Assembly (NCBI GenBank): GCA_964453435.1 | Contig: CAYVQZ010000034.1 | Location: 1 to 55,734, forward strand | Origin: CAYVQZ01 sp964453435 | GTDB lineage: Bacteria; Abyssobacteria; SURF-5 | Direction of reading: 5' to 3' | Length of the DNA stretch: 55,734 bases | In this document: positions 9,162 through 17,027 of the stretch, one piece after another | Layout: each line of letters starts with the position of its first letter | Numbering within the stretch: the first letter of the stretch is position 1 | Translations under genes and position numbers: made by a program | The notes under the pieces: generated by a model | What the model was told of the DNA's origin: nothing | Database searches by the model: none | The model's input: the letters and a program-made list of their open reading frames with translations, nothing else

Positions 9162-10475
9162 ATGAACTCCTTGGATTATCTCCTATCTTTCCAGCGATTC
9201 GGCATTAAGCTGGGGCTCGATAACATCAGCTACCTGCTTGAGAAAGTGGGAAGCCCCCAGAGCCGGTTTCCGGCAATCCATGTCACCGGAACCAATGGAA
9301 AAGGGTCGGTGGTCGCTTTCGTTGCCAACGTCCTGAGCAAGATGGGATACACGGTCGGCCGATACATTTCGCCACACCTCCTGGATTTTTCGGAACGGAT
9401 CGTCGTGAACGAGGTTCCGATACCAGCCTTTCGAATCGATGAACTGGTGGGGAACCTCCGTCCAATCGTTTCGGAAATGGCGGAAGACCCCGCATTAGGT
9501 CATCCCACCTTTTTCGAGGCGGTTACCGCGATGGCTTTTCAGCATTTTGCGCAGCAGAAAGTGGATTTTGCCGTTGTCGAAGTGGGCATGGGAGGTCGAT
9601 ATGATTCGACAAATATTGTGCAGTCGTGTCTTACCGTGATCACAAACGTGCATATTGAGCATCGCGACTATCTCGGAGACACCATCGAAAAGATAGCGTT
9701 CGAAAAAGCCGGAATCATCAAACAGGGAGTCGAGGTCGTCTCGGCCGTCAACAGACCCGAGGCTCGAAGGGTTATCGATTCCGTCGTTATGGAACGCGGC
9801 ACACGGGCTTACTTTCTCGGAGAAGACTTCTTTGTGGAAAGCCGGCGCGACGTTTTTCCGCGGCAATACCTGGAGTTCAAGACCGCGCGCACCAGACTGC
9901 ACAACGTGGAAATAAATCTTGCAGGCGACTTTCAGGCACAGAACGCCGCGATAGCACTGATGTGCCTCGACCTCCTGCAAGACAAGAAACTCGTTCATGT
10001 CAACGAAGAAGCGCTGCGAGAAGGGATGGCCAAAACGACGTGGCCAGCGCGAATGGAAAAGCTGACAGACGCACCGTTGGTTCTTTTGGATGTCGCGCAT
10101 AACCCTTCGGCCATCCAAGGCCTGGTAAGCAGCTTGAAAGATTATTTCCCTGGACGCGGCAAACTCTTTGTCGTCGGCATGCTTGCCGATAAGGACGCGC
10201 TCGAATGCCTGAGAATACTCAGGACTGCCGGTGACACTATAATCGTTACGCAACCGAACTACGAACGGGCCCTCCCGGCGCGAAAGCTTCAAAAACTGGC
10301 AGATACGGTATTTGACAATGTGGAATGTGCGGAAACTATCGATGCGGCGCTTGGGCACGCCTTGCCTCTGACGGCGGCGGAAGACATGCTGGTGATAACC
10401 GGCTCACTCTTTAATGTGGCGGAAGTTCGGGATTTTTTTATGAAAAAACCACGGGAAGAGAACGAAAAAAGCTGA
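9162..10475 (+). CDS. folC: Folylpolyglutamate synthase / dihydrofolate synthase
   Basis: Adds glutamate to dihydropteroate and to reduced folates, using ATP. The 437 residues have the Mur-ligase-like ATPase fold: P-loop GTNGKGSVVAFVANVL, then SPHLLDFSERI, EVGMGGRYDSTN, the HIEHRDYLGDT block with FEKAGIIK, and the C-terminal domain motif LLDVAHNPSAIQGL. The ribosome site is weak. ROK follows after 26 bp. Confidence 0.94.
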   Translation: MNSLDYLLSFQRFGIKLGLDNISYLLEKVGSPQSRFPAIHVTGTNGKGSVVAFVANVLSKMGYTVGRYISPHLLDFSERIVVNEVPIPAFRIDELVGNLRPIVSEMAEDPALGHPTFFEAVTAMAFQHFAQQKVDFAVVEVGMGGRYDSTNIVQSCLTVITNVHIEHRDYLGDTIEKIAFEKAGIIKQGVEVVSAVNRPEARRVIDSVVMERGTRAYFLGEDFFVESRRDVFPRQYLEFKTARTRLHNVEINLAGDFQAQNAAIALMCLDLLQDKKLVHVNEEALREGMAKTTWPARMEKLTDAPLVLLDVAHNPSAIQGLVSSLKDYFPGRGKLFVVGMLADKDALECLRILRTAGDTIIVTQPNYERALPARKLQKLADTVFDNVECAETIDAALGHALPLTAAEDMLVITGSLFNVAEVRDFFMKKPREENEKS

Positions 10476-10501
10476 TAAGCCCGGCGACCGCGGAGCGAGA
10501 A

Positions 10502-11500
10502 ATGCAAAAGACTTTCTTCATAGGCATTGATATAGGGGCAACGCGGATCAAGACTGGCCTCGTCACGCATGATGGCACGCTTGTGTCAAAGGACAATTTT
10601 GAAACTTCCAAGCTCACAAGCCCCGGCCACTTTTTAGAAATATCGAAGAGAACAATAGACTTGCTTATGAAGACAAACGATATTGAGCGGAAATCAATTG
10701 GAGGAATCGGAGTAGGGGCCCCAGGGTGGACAAGTTATTCCGACGGGGTCGTCCATGAGTTAACAAACATTCCCGGGTGGCATGACATCCCGCTCGCGAC
10801 ATTGTTGCGGGATGAAACCGGTTTCCCCTCCTTCGTTGACAATGATGCGAATGTGATGGCAACCGGAGAACTCATTCATGGAGCGGGCCGCGGATACAGG
10901 CATTTCATTTGTCTTACGCTGGGCACCGGTGTGGGCGGCTCCATTGTCACCGAAGGCAACATCTGGCGGGGCGTCCACGGCCTTGCGGGCGAAATCGGCC
11001 ACATGTCGGTCGACCTCAACGGACCGCGATGCGCGTGCGGCGCGCGCGGCTGCCTTGAGCGATATGTGGGGAACCGATTCATCGTTGAAAATGCGCTGGC
11101 CAAGCTGAAGGAGAGATCCCCCAGTGGCGGAGAAAAAACCATAATAAAGCTCTCGGACGGGAATCCAAAAAATGTGACGCCAAAATTGTTGTCAGAAGCC
11201 GCGGCTCTGGGAGATGATATTGCAATCCGGGTGTGGGAGGAAACCGGCCATTATCTCGGTGTCGCTCTTGCGGTACTTGTGAACGTGCTGAATCCTGAAT
11301 GCTTTATCATAGGTGGCGGGGTCGCGAAGGCAGGCGAGTTCTTGTTCGATCCCATACGAAGAACAATGGAAGCGCTTGCAATGAACCGGCTCGGGGAAAA
11401 AACAAAATTGCTCAAAGCTCGATTGGAAGCGGATGCCGGTATTATCGGCGCAGCGACGTTCGCCCGAAATTGTGCCGAAATCAGCTATCGTCCGAGCTGA
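10502..11500 (+). CDS. ROK-family sugar kinase (glucokinase-like)
   Basis: ATP-dependent sugar kinase; glucose is the most common substrate of this group, but specificity is not readable. The 332 residues show the phosphate-binding start GIDIGATRIKTGLV, the catalytic DNDANVMATGE, the LGTGVGGSIV loop, and the zinc motif CACGARGCLERY after GEIGHMSVD. There is no N-terminal DNA-binding domain, so it is a kinase and not a ROK repressor. GGAG lies 6 bp before the ATG. Its last 16 bp overlap the end of the opposite-strand foldase gene. Confidence 0.88.
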   Translation: MQKTFFIGIDIGATRIKTGLVTHDGTLVSKDNFETSKLTSPGHFLEISKRTIDLLMKTNDIERKSIGGIGVGAPGWTSYSDGVVHELTNIPGWHDIPLATLLRDETGFPSFVDNDANVMATGELIHGAGRGYRHFICLTLGTGVGGSIVTEGNIWRGVHGLAGEIGHMSVDLNGPRCACGARGCLERYVGNRFIVENALAKLKERSPSGGEKTIIKLSDGNPKNVTPKLLSEAAALGDDIAIRVWEETGHYLGVALAVLVNVLNPECFIIGGGVAKAGEFLFDPIRRTMEALAMNRLGEKTKLLKARLEADAGIIGAATFARNCAEISYRPS

Positions 11501-12438
11501 TAATCCAGTTTCTCCTCGTAATAAACGACGTTGTGCTTCCTCTCGAGTTCGTCCAGAAATGCCTCATATAATTTGAAATAAATTCTGCCCCTTACCGCTT
11601 CAAAGGGCTGCCGGTCGACCTCGGAGAGAATTCTGGCCACAACATACTGCTTGTTGCCAAAGGGTTGAAGAACAAATGGTTCGGAAACCTGCCCCACCTC
11701 AAGGTTTGCCACCTTTTGGCGCATCGACGGCTCAAGATTTGACAACGGCGCCAATGGTGTGGCTCCCAAAAAAATGATAGGAGGTGGGTTGCCCATGCCC
11801 GCAACGACATCGGCCAAGGAATCGCCCGTTTCAATCGCCTCATGACGGACGGAATCTGCAAACGCGCTGTGAGCCGGATCCACAACAAGTAACTCATAAC
11901 TCGTCAACGAAGGAGAAATGGCGAATTCATCCGGGTGTTCGGCATAGTATCTTTCAAGCGCCTGTTCCGAGAGTTCCTGTGCGAGCATTTTCTCGATAGC
12001 AAGTTTCTCGCGCATTCTGGCCTCATCCCGTTTCGGGCGTTCGCCCTCATGAGAGTGCCCGTGGTGCGTCCGCCCTGCGGTCTCTTCCATAAGACTGTTT
12101 CCGTGTTCCGTATCTTCTTCCGTCGAATGAAAAGCCTCTTCTACTTCTTCGTCAGACACCTCAATATTTCTTCGTTTCGCCTCTGCAGCAAGCGCTTTTT
12201 CAAGAGCGAGGTTCCTCACAATCGCTTTTCGGGAGGAAAGGCGTATCGATTCATCGGCGTCGTTCGTCCGCGCACGCTCCTCAAAAGAGAGGGTCCTGAT
12301 ACGGGAAAGAAGGTCGTCCAAGCGGATGGGTTCTCCGTCTACCTCGGCCACAACTTGACGCCCCTCGTCCACGAGCATTCCGCAACCCAAAAATATGGAG
12401 ACCAACCCCAAAAATAAAAAATGTATAAGCCGTTGCAT
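11485..12438 (-). CDS. Lipoprotein peptidyl-prolyl isomerase (SurA/PpiC-like)
   Basis: Predicted envelope foldase. The 317-residue precursor begins with a lipoprotein signal ending in FLGC (Cys about 19). A SurA/PrsA-type N-terminal helical region follows, and the C-terminal part (about residues 170-290) is parvulin-like, with FLG, VGQVSEPF and a GNKQYVVARI strand. A His-rich stretch (HHGHSHEGE) sits in the charged linker near residue 125 and could bind metal. The start ATG has AAGGA upstream and a strong promoter. It converges with the ROK gene and overlaps it by 16 bp. Confidence 0.8.
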   Translation of the reverse strand: MQRLIHFLFLGLVSIFLGCGMLVDEGRQVVAEVDGEPIRLDDLLSRIRTLSFEERARTNDADESIRLSSRKAIVRNLALEKALAAEAKRRNIEVSDEEVEEAFHSTEEDTEHGNSLMEETAGRTHHGHSHEGERPKRDEARMREKLAIEKMLAQELSEQALERYYAEHPDEFAISPSLTSYELLVVDPAHSAFADSVRHEAIETGDSLADVVAGMGNPPPIIFLGATPLAPLSNLEPSMRQKVANLEVGQVSEPFVLQPFGNKQYVVARILSEVDRQPFEAVRGRIYFKLYEAFLDELERKHNVVYYEEKLDYQLGR

Positions 12439-12467
12439 TACCGTTCCTTTCCGAATAATCGAGCTTC

Positions 12468-12496
12468 ATTATAACATGTCCTTTCCACTCAGACAA
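12468..12496 (-). promoter_or_regulatory. Sigma70 promoter for the lipoprotein foldase
   Basis: On the minus strand, TTGTCT (12491-12496) and TATAAT (12468-12473) are 17 bp apart. The -10 box lies about 30 bp before the foldase start. Confidence 0.6.
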
Positions 12497-12550
12497 ACCG
12501 TGGCCAAAATCTCGCCAATAAATAAGCGTGAATAGGTCAAAAAAACGACA

Positions 12551-12580
12551 TTGCTTTTTTTTGAACCTCTATGCTACCAT
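12551..12580 (+). promoter_or_regulatory. Possible promoter for the PfkB kinase
   Basis: TTGCTT (12551-12556) and TACCAT (12575-12580) are 18 bp apart, upstream of the kinase and divergent from the foldase promoter. The -10 match is only moderate. Confidence 0.35.
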
Positions 12581-12641
12581 CTTAGAGTCTTAATTGGGAG
12601 AATTGCCGACCGGCGTTTGAAATGGGGGAATGAAGTCAAAA

Positions 12642-13547
12642 ATGTCTGTTCTGATCGTGGGCTCCGTTGCCTTGGATACCGTTATTACTCCGTTCGGAAA
12701 GAATGTGGAAGCACTAGGAGGGTCCGCCACCTATTTCGCGCTCGCAGCGAGTTACTTCGGCAGTCCACGCATCGTGGCCGTAGTCGGCGAGGATTTCCCC
12801 CAGGAACACACCGAACTGTTACATCGAAACAATGTCGATTTGCAGGGACTCGAGGTCCGCCCGGGAAAAACCTTCCGCTGGACCGGCGAGTACGGGTATG
12901 ACCTCAACCAGCGCGAAACTCTAGCGACATCCCTGAATGTATTCGAGCATTTTCATCCCAGATTACCCGATTCGTACCGAGAATCCCGCTTTGTCTTTCT
13001 GGGGAATATTCACCCGGAGCTCCAGCTCGAGGTTCTCGAACAGGTCGACTCGCCGCTCTTCGTCGCCTGTGATACGATGAACCTCTGGATAGAGAACGAA
13101 CGCGAAGCCCTTGCAAAGCTCATCCGACGAGTCGATGCCATTGTGCTCAATGATTCGGAAGCTCGGGAACTTGCCCAGGAGCCAAATCTCGCACGAGCCG
13201 CACGCAGAATCCACGAACTCGGATGCCTGCAGGTCATCATAAAAAAAGGAGAGCACGGTTGTCTTTTTTTCACCCCGCACAGTCATTTCTCCGCTCCCGC
13301 CTATCCTCTCGAGGAAGTTAATGACCCCACGGGCGCGGGCGATTCCTTTGCCGGCGGATTCATGGGATATCTGGTCCGCCAAGGGAAAATCGACGACGTA
13401 TCTATCCGCCGCGCAATAGTCTACGGCAGTGTTCTCGCATCCTTCTCGGTCGAAAGTTTCGGCGTGGCCCGCCTCGTCAGACTTTCACAAGATGAGATTA
13501 ACGCCCGCTACAAGGAGTTCCTCGAGATTACGCACTTTGACGGCTAA
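12642..13547 (+). CDS. PfkB-family carbohydrate kinase
   Basis: A ribokinase-fold sugar or nucleoside kinase of 301 residues; the substrate cannot be read from sequence. The N-terminal GSVALDTVITPFG and the EALGGSATYFALAAS segment are typical of the family. The C-terminal anion-hole/catalytic-base motif is DPTGAGDSFAGGFMGYL. Two in-frame ATGs exist at 12630 and 12642. The first is almost fused to the GGGGG ribosome site, while the second leaves about 12 bp and gives the usual MSVLIVGSVALD start, so 12642 is preferred. tRNA-Gly lies downstream. Confidence 0.85.
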   Translation: MSVLIVGSVALDTVITPFGKNVEALGGSATYFALAASYFGSPRIVAVVGEDFPQEHTELLHRNNVDLQGLEVRPGKTFRWTGEYGYDLNQRETLATSLNVFEHFHPRLPDSYRESRFVFLGNIHPELQLEVLEQVDSPLFVACDTMNLWIENEREALAKLIRRVDAIVLNDSEARELAQEPNLARAARRIHELGCLQVIIKKGEHGCLFFTPHSHFSAPAYPLEEVNDPTGAGDSFAGGFMGYLVRQGKIDDVSIRRAIVYGSVLASFSVESFGVARLVRLSQDEINARYKEFLEITHFDG

Positions 13548-13599
13548 CGGCGCCCACCGCTGAGGGTCGCCTATCTCCCTCTCATCGGTCAATTTTTCC

Positions 13600-13628
13600 T
13601 TGCATTTACTGCCCCCGAATAGTATAAT
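13600..13628 (+). promoter_or_regulatory. Sigma70 promoter for tRNA-Gly
   Basis: TTGCAT at 13600-13605 and a consensus TATAAT at 13623-13628 are 17 bp apart. The tRNA starts 15 bp after the -10 box. Confidence 0.7.
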
Positions 13629-13643
13629 AATTCATTATAACAT

Positions 13644-13719
13644 GCGGGATTAACTCAGCTGGTAGAGTGTCAGCTTCCCAAGCTGAAAGTCGCGGGTTCG
13701 AATCCCGTATCCCGCTCCA
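13644..13719 (+). tRNA. tRNA-Gly (anticodon CCC)
   Basis: Acceptor stem GCGGGAT (13644-13650) pairs with ATCCCGC (13709-13715), followed by T and encoded CCA. The anticodon stem TCAGC/GCTGA encloses the loop TTCCCAA, giving anticodon CCC, and the T arm is GCGGG-TTCGAAT-CCCGT. An FmdB-type gene begins 18 bp downstream and may be co-transcribed. Confidence 0.95.
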
Positions 13720-13736
13720 AGGCGGGGGAAAGCGCA

Positions 13737-13958
13737 ATGCCCATTTACGAATTCGAATGTCAACGGTGTCACCATACCTTCGAGGCCCTTGTGCCGTCCT
13801 CAAGTTCCCCTTTTCCGCCATGCGCTGAGTGCAAGAGTAAGCGCGTGCGCAAATGCGTCTCACGCTTCGGCTTTTCCTCCGGCAATAAAACCGTCACCTC
13901 AGTCGGCTCATCGAGCTGTAGCAGTTGCACATCCTCAAGTTGTTCTAGCTGCCACTGA
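13737..13958 (+). CDS. FmdB-type zinc-ribbon protein
   Basis: A 73-residue protein with the family start MPIYEFECQRCHHTFE and a second CxxC pair, CAECKSKRVRK, forming a small zinc ribbon. The C-terminus is a Ser/Cys-rich tail with repeated SSCSSC, also typical of this family. The function is unknown, although members have been annotated as regulatory proteins. It follows tRNA-Gly on the same strand. Confidence 0.85.
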   Translation: MPIYEFECQRCHHTFEALVPSSSSPFPPCAECKSKRVRKCVSRFGFSSGNKTVTSVGSSSCSSCTSSSCSSCH

Positions 13959-14354
13959 CCACGCTCGCGCCAAATCCGGAATTTGCACGCCGCCGTATTG
14001 CGGCCACCTCTGTCCCGCCATGAGCCAATTGGTCCCCATTTTACGACACATTCCGCGACGACCTTCGTCTCATCAACCCGCTATCGCTCCTGGCTCATCG
14101 GGAGGCCCGAACAATTAGTATATCGTTGTCATGCAATATGTTATGTTGGCTATCCTCACACAATCGGTTACGTCATAAAAAGCCTGCGTCGCCAGAGAAC
14201 GTTATCGCCAAGAGCGTCGTTTTGTCATGGCTGCCCATTAAATGAGCAAGCGGACAACGTGGTCAGACATTTGAGGGAGCATGCCTGAAGGAGGGCTTCG
14301 TCTTTATAGTAGACATAAGAACTATTATCAGACATTGCGCTCCGAGCCAAATTG
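13959..14354. other. Gap without a recognised gene
   Basis: About 400 bp between the FmdB gene (+) and the end of the VWA gene (-). The short open frames here have no ribosome site and no recognisable protein. No convincing terminator with a U-tract was seen. Confidence 0.5.
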
Positions 14355-15281
14355 CTAGGCGAGCAATCTCGATAACAGCCGAAGCAACTCCCTCGGAAGG
14401 CTGTCCAAAGCCGCAATCTTTGAAACCGAGCCTTCTCCGGCCGCGGCCGTCATCTCATAGCAGGCATGCGGGTCAGTGTTGAAATCCCCGAGCAGGATAA
14501 TATGAAGATTTGAGTAGCGGCCGGCAGCCGACACTGGATTCCTGCCTGCCGTGTATTTTCCATCTGACAGAAGAATCCCGCATTGCCTCCTATGGGAACC
14601 CCTGCGAAGTTGTCGAAGGCCCTCCTCGAGCCCGTCCGAAATGTTTGTGTATCCCGATGCAGGCACCTCCAATATGCGCGTGACGACCTCTTCGAGTCTC
14701 ATGGCCTGGCGCATCGCTTTAATGGTCGTCGCGGTTGATTCGAAGGCGACGATGGCGAAATCCTCTGGCGGGAGCTTATATGCCAGCGCTGCAGCCGCCA
14801 CGGCGAGAAGCGCTAGCTTGCGGCCGCTCATAGACAGAGAGGTGTCAGCCATGAGAACACAATCAAAGCGTTTCTGCTGCTTGACGTTTACGAGAAGGTC
14901 GGTGGCCTCGGGATGCAGCTTATCAGCAATATTATCAATGGTTTCTTCGAGATTCAGGTCTGCGTGCGGTCTATTGCGCCAATTGTCCAGAACTCTTTTC
15001 GTCTCTTTTCTCGAGGCGCCGACGATATCTCTGGCCCTTGCCAGCACGGCTCGTACGGCGGTGGCGCGGATTACGCTCAGGTTGGCGGGATTTTTTCTTA
15101 GAAGTGATTTGATATCGTGATATTTGGCGGCGATTTTCCATGCGACGTCGGTGCAACCCAGCTCGATCCCGTACTGTTCGAGAACGGAAACAGAGGGTAA
15201 ATCGGGTTCTAAGGAGGTATCTAACGAATCATTTTCCGGGATGGTGGAGAGGTTCTCTGCAGATTTTCGCGGAATCAGGGC
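14355..15281 (-). CDS. VWA-domain protein, predicted -1 frameshift extension of the MoxR ATPase
   Basis: The C-terminal part is a von Willebrand A domain with the metal-ion-dependent adhesion motif DTSLSMS after CVLMA. Downstream are AIVAFES and SDGKYTAGRNP, as in ChlD/BchD and MoxR-partner VWA proteins. The frame is open back to and beyond 15281, but has no ATG, GTG or TTG until a GTG at 15047, which would cut off about 78 coding-looking residues. Those residues include an acidic, proline-containing linker followed by a helical segment. The frame is exactly -1 relative to the upstream ATPase at a slippery A-run, so the likely product is a fusion of about 602 residues, similar in size and order to ChlD. 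An indel in the nine-base homopolymer is the main alternative. Confidence 0.7.
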   Translation of the reverse strand, partial: ALIPRKSAENLSTIPENDSLDTSLEPDLPSVSVLEQYGIELGCTDVAWKIAAKYHDIKSLLRKNPANLSVIRATAVRAVLARARDIVGASRKETKRVLDNWRNRPHADLNLEETIDNIADKLHPEATDLLVNVKQQKRFDCVLMADTSLSMSGRKLALLAVAAAALAYKLPPEDFAIVAFESTATTIKAMRQAMRLEEVVTRILEVPASGYTNISDGLEEGLRQLRRGSHRRQCGILLSDGKYTAGRNPVSAAGRYSNLHIILLGDFNTDPHACYEMTAAAGEGSVSKIAALDSLPRELLRLLSRLLA

Positions 15282-16165
15282 TTTTTTTTTCTGGCGAAAT
15301 GAACCATTTGCGTTATGACTTCGCTGGCCGTCTCCTGAGCGTCGTCCGCAGGCTCGATTCGGGTCGGCAAAGCCATCAGCGCTGCCTGGAGGAAAGAATC
15401 CGGCCCAGGAAGTTGCGAGGTCAATTCAACAATACTGATTGCGGCTCGGATGCTTGCGCCTCTGCGAATTTGCGGATGGTTGCGGGTTTCGCGCACCAGG
15501 CTCACAGCCTCTTGAACCAGGTTCTGACCGACGTGAAGCTCGGATGGAAGATTCAACCGAACGATTTCGGCTTCCTCGTCAAATGGTTGGAATTCCAATA
15601 CGATGAGTTCGAACCGGTCTCTCAATGCTTCACTCAGATGGCTTGTCGCGACGAATTCGCGTGGATTCTGTGTGGCGATTACCGCAAAACCGTCCTGCGC
15701 GCCGATGTGGCCGTATTTTGGTATGGTGATAAGGCGTTCATCCAAACTCGGCAAGAGCACATTCTGGACCGATTCCGGCATGCGATTGAGTTCGTTTATG
15801 AAGAGCAATCCCGATTCGAGCATTGCCTGCGTGAGTGGCCCGGGGACAAAGGCGTCATGGGAGTAGCCCTTGGCAAGAACTATCGGTGGGTCGAACCATC
15901 CGGTGAGTTTCTGCTCCGTGTAGCGTTCGTCACCGTCAACTCGATAAAAGGCGCGACCGAGGTGGTGAGCCACCGCAAGCGCCAGAACGGTCTTTCCCAC
16001 TCCCACGGGCCCCTCAATCAAGAGGTTCTTATTCAATCGGACGCAAGCCAAGGCAGCCTGAATTTCTTGCGCGCGACCGATGATCCGATACTTCTTCTGT
16101 ATATCCCGTACTTCTTTCAATATTTTTTCAGCCTGTTTTGCTCTGCTTTGTTGGACCTCAATCAC
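15275..16165 (-). CDS. MoxR-family AAA+ ATPase
   Basis: A 296-residue AAA+ ATPase of the MoxR/ChlI-like group, thought to work with VWA proteins in metal insertion or protein maturation. Walker A is GPVGVGKT (about residues 52-59) and Walker B-like is LLFINELNRMP. Sensor 1 is ATQNPREF, and an arginine-finger region follows at ALRDRFEL. The frame ends KKKP-stop in a run of nine A residues. The VWA frame continues across it, so this is probably both a free ATPase and the N-terminal half of a frameshift fusion. The start overlaps the end of the metallopeptidase gene by 8 bp, giving an operon of three. Confidence 0.88.
   Translation of the reverse strand: MIEVQQSRAKQAEKILKEVRDIQKKYRIIGRAQEIQAALACVRLNKNLLIEGPVGVGKTVLALAVAHHLGRAFYRVDGDERYTEQKLTGWFDPPIVLAKGYSHDAFVPGPLTQAMLESGLLFINELNRMPESVQNVLLPSLDERLITIPKYGHIGAQDGFAVIATQNPREFVATSHLSEALRDRFELIVLEFQPFDEEAEIVRLNLPSELHVGQNLVQEAVSLVRETRNHPQIRRGASIRAAISIVELTSQLPGPDSFLQAALMALPTRIEPADDAQETASEVITQMVHFARKKKP
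15281..15287 (-). promoter_or_regulatory. Predicted -1 ribosomal frameshift site A AAA AAG
   Basis: In the minus-strand message the ATPase frame reads AGA AAA AAA AAG CCC TGA. The heptamer A-AAA-AAG is in the correct frame for -1 slippage, as in dnaX, and lies within a nine-A run (15282-15290). After slipping, the ribosome reads GCC CTG ATT and enters the VWA frame, avoiding the TGA. No strong downstream stem-loop or upstream Shine-Dalgarno stimulator is obvious by eye. Transcriptional slippage on the A-run would give the same result. Confidence 0.6.
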
Positions 16166-16730
16166 GCTTGAAAAGGATGGGTTCCGGAAGCCGCAGGCGC
16201 AAACCCGATATCTCTCCGTGTTTCCGCTTCAAATCCTCATGCCCGAGCCGGAGAAACTGCGTCAGCCTTCGAGTTCGCGGGTTGCTGAGATAGCGACTCG
16301 AAAATTTTTGGACGAGTGCGTCGTATTCCCTTTCTGACCTTGTATGCTGGTAAAACTTGCCCGGGAATCGCCTGATGTCCCCATTAAAAGAAGGATTGAT
16401 GTGGTAGAGCTCGTGGAAGATAATAGTCATCTTTTCCTCAAAACTCAGGTTCTGGAACCGGGGCAGACAGAAGTATATCACGTACAGCACTTCATGCCCA
16501 TTGTACACAATGCGCGGCATTTTACAGTACCAGTTGTCACCAGCTTGAATTACACGACGCCCACCCTGAAATTTCAAAGGAACAAGTTTGGCCTGAAGTC
16601 CGTGTCTCTTGTTATTCCTTGAACGCGAAATTCCAACAAGAATTCTGTTGCTGTCAATGTGACGAAAAGCGCTGCTCTTTCGCGATATGTCTGCAATGAG
16701 TCTCTCCATGTGATAGGAGTAATTAAACAT
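16158..16730 (-). CDS. Putative zinc metallopeptidase (HELYH)
   Basis: A 190-residue protein with HExxH as HELYH (about residues 106-110) in the helix MTIIFHELYHINP, the signature of zinc peptidases. A third ligand could be the His or Glu in QHTRSERE about 20 residues later. The fold family is not certain; it resembles short putative metallopeptidases. ATG at 16730 is preferred because GGAGAG lies 8-9 bp upstream. An in-frame GTG at 16856 would begin right at the predicted transcription start. It is the first gene of the metallopeptidase-MoxR-VWA operon. Confidence 0.65.
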   Translation of the reverse strand: MFNYSYHMERLIADISRKSSAFRHIDSNRILVGISRSRNNKRHGLQAKLVPLKFQGGRRVIQAGDNWYCKMPRIVYNGHEVLYVIYFCLPRFQNLSFEEKMTIIFHELYHINPSFNGDIRRFPGKFYQHTRSEREYDALVQKFSSRYLSNPRTRRLTQFLRLGHEDLKRKHGEISGLRLRLPEPILFKRD

Positions 16731-16867
16731 TCGCTTGGTCTCTCCATGAAACCCGCTTTGCCGACAGACACCTTGCATAATTTTTCGAAAATAGAAAACC
16801 AAAAGACGGGGTGAAAAGCTATGAATTATTGGGGTGGACTTCGCCTGAAGTATCACAGCCCGAACGT

Positions 16868-16896
16868 ACTATACACAAATTCCGGCCGGCTGTCAA
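16868..16896 (-). promoter_or_regulatory. Sigma70 promoter of the metallopeptidase-MoxR-VWA operon
   Basis: On the minus strand TTGACA (16891-16896) and TATAGT (16868-16873) are 17 bp apart, both close to consensus. The leader to the chosen start at 16730 would be about 130 nt. Confidence 0.65.
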
Positions 16897-16972
16897 TACG
16901 CAAAATCAATATAAGCCAAGTCGTTGTTAATAATAAGCTTAGAGTGGTCTCAATCAGCCCGCCTCAAGGGAT

Positions 16973-17007
16973 AAAAAAAGCGACTTTCTCAAAGAGAAAG
17001 CCGCTTT
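16973..17007 (-). terminator. Rho-independent terminator after lpxD-like gene
   Basis: Read on the minus strand, a hairpin with arms GCGGCTTTCTC and GAGAAAGTCGC and loop TTT is followed by seven T residues. It lies just downstream of the LpxD-like stop and just upstream of the metallopeptidase operon promoter. Confidence 0.75.
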
Positions 17008-17027
17008 CGAGGTGATATTTTCGCTTA

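Noticed and set aside
15140..16171. 343-codon plus-strand frame opposite the MoxR gene
   Set aside because: Antisense shadow of a gene with clear AAA+ motifs.
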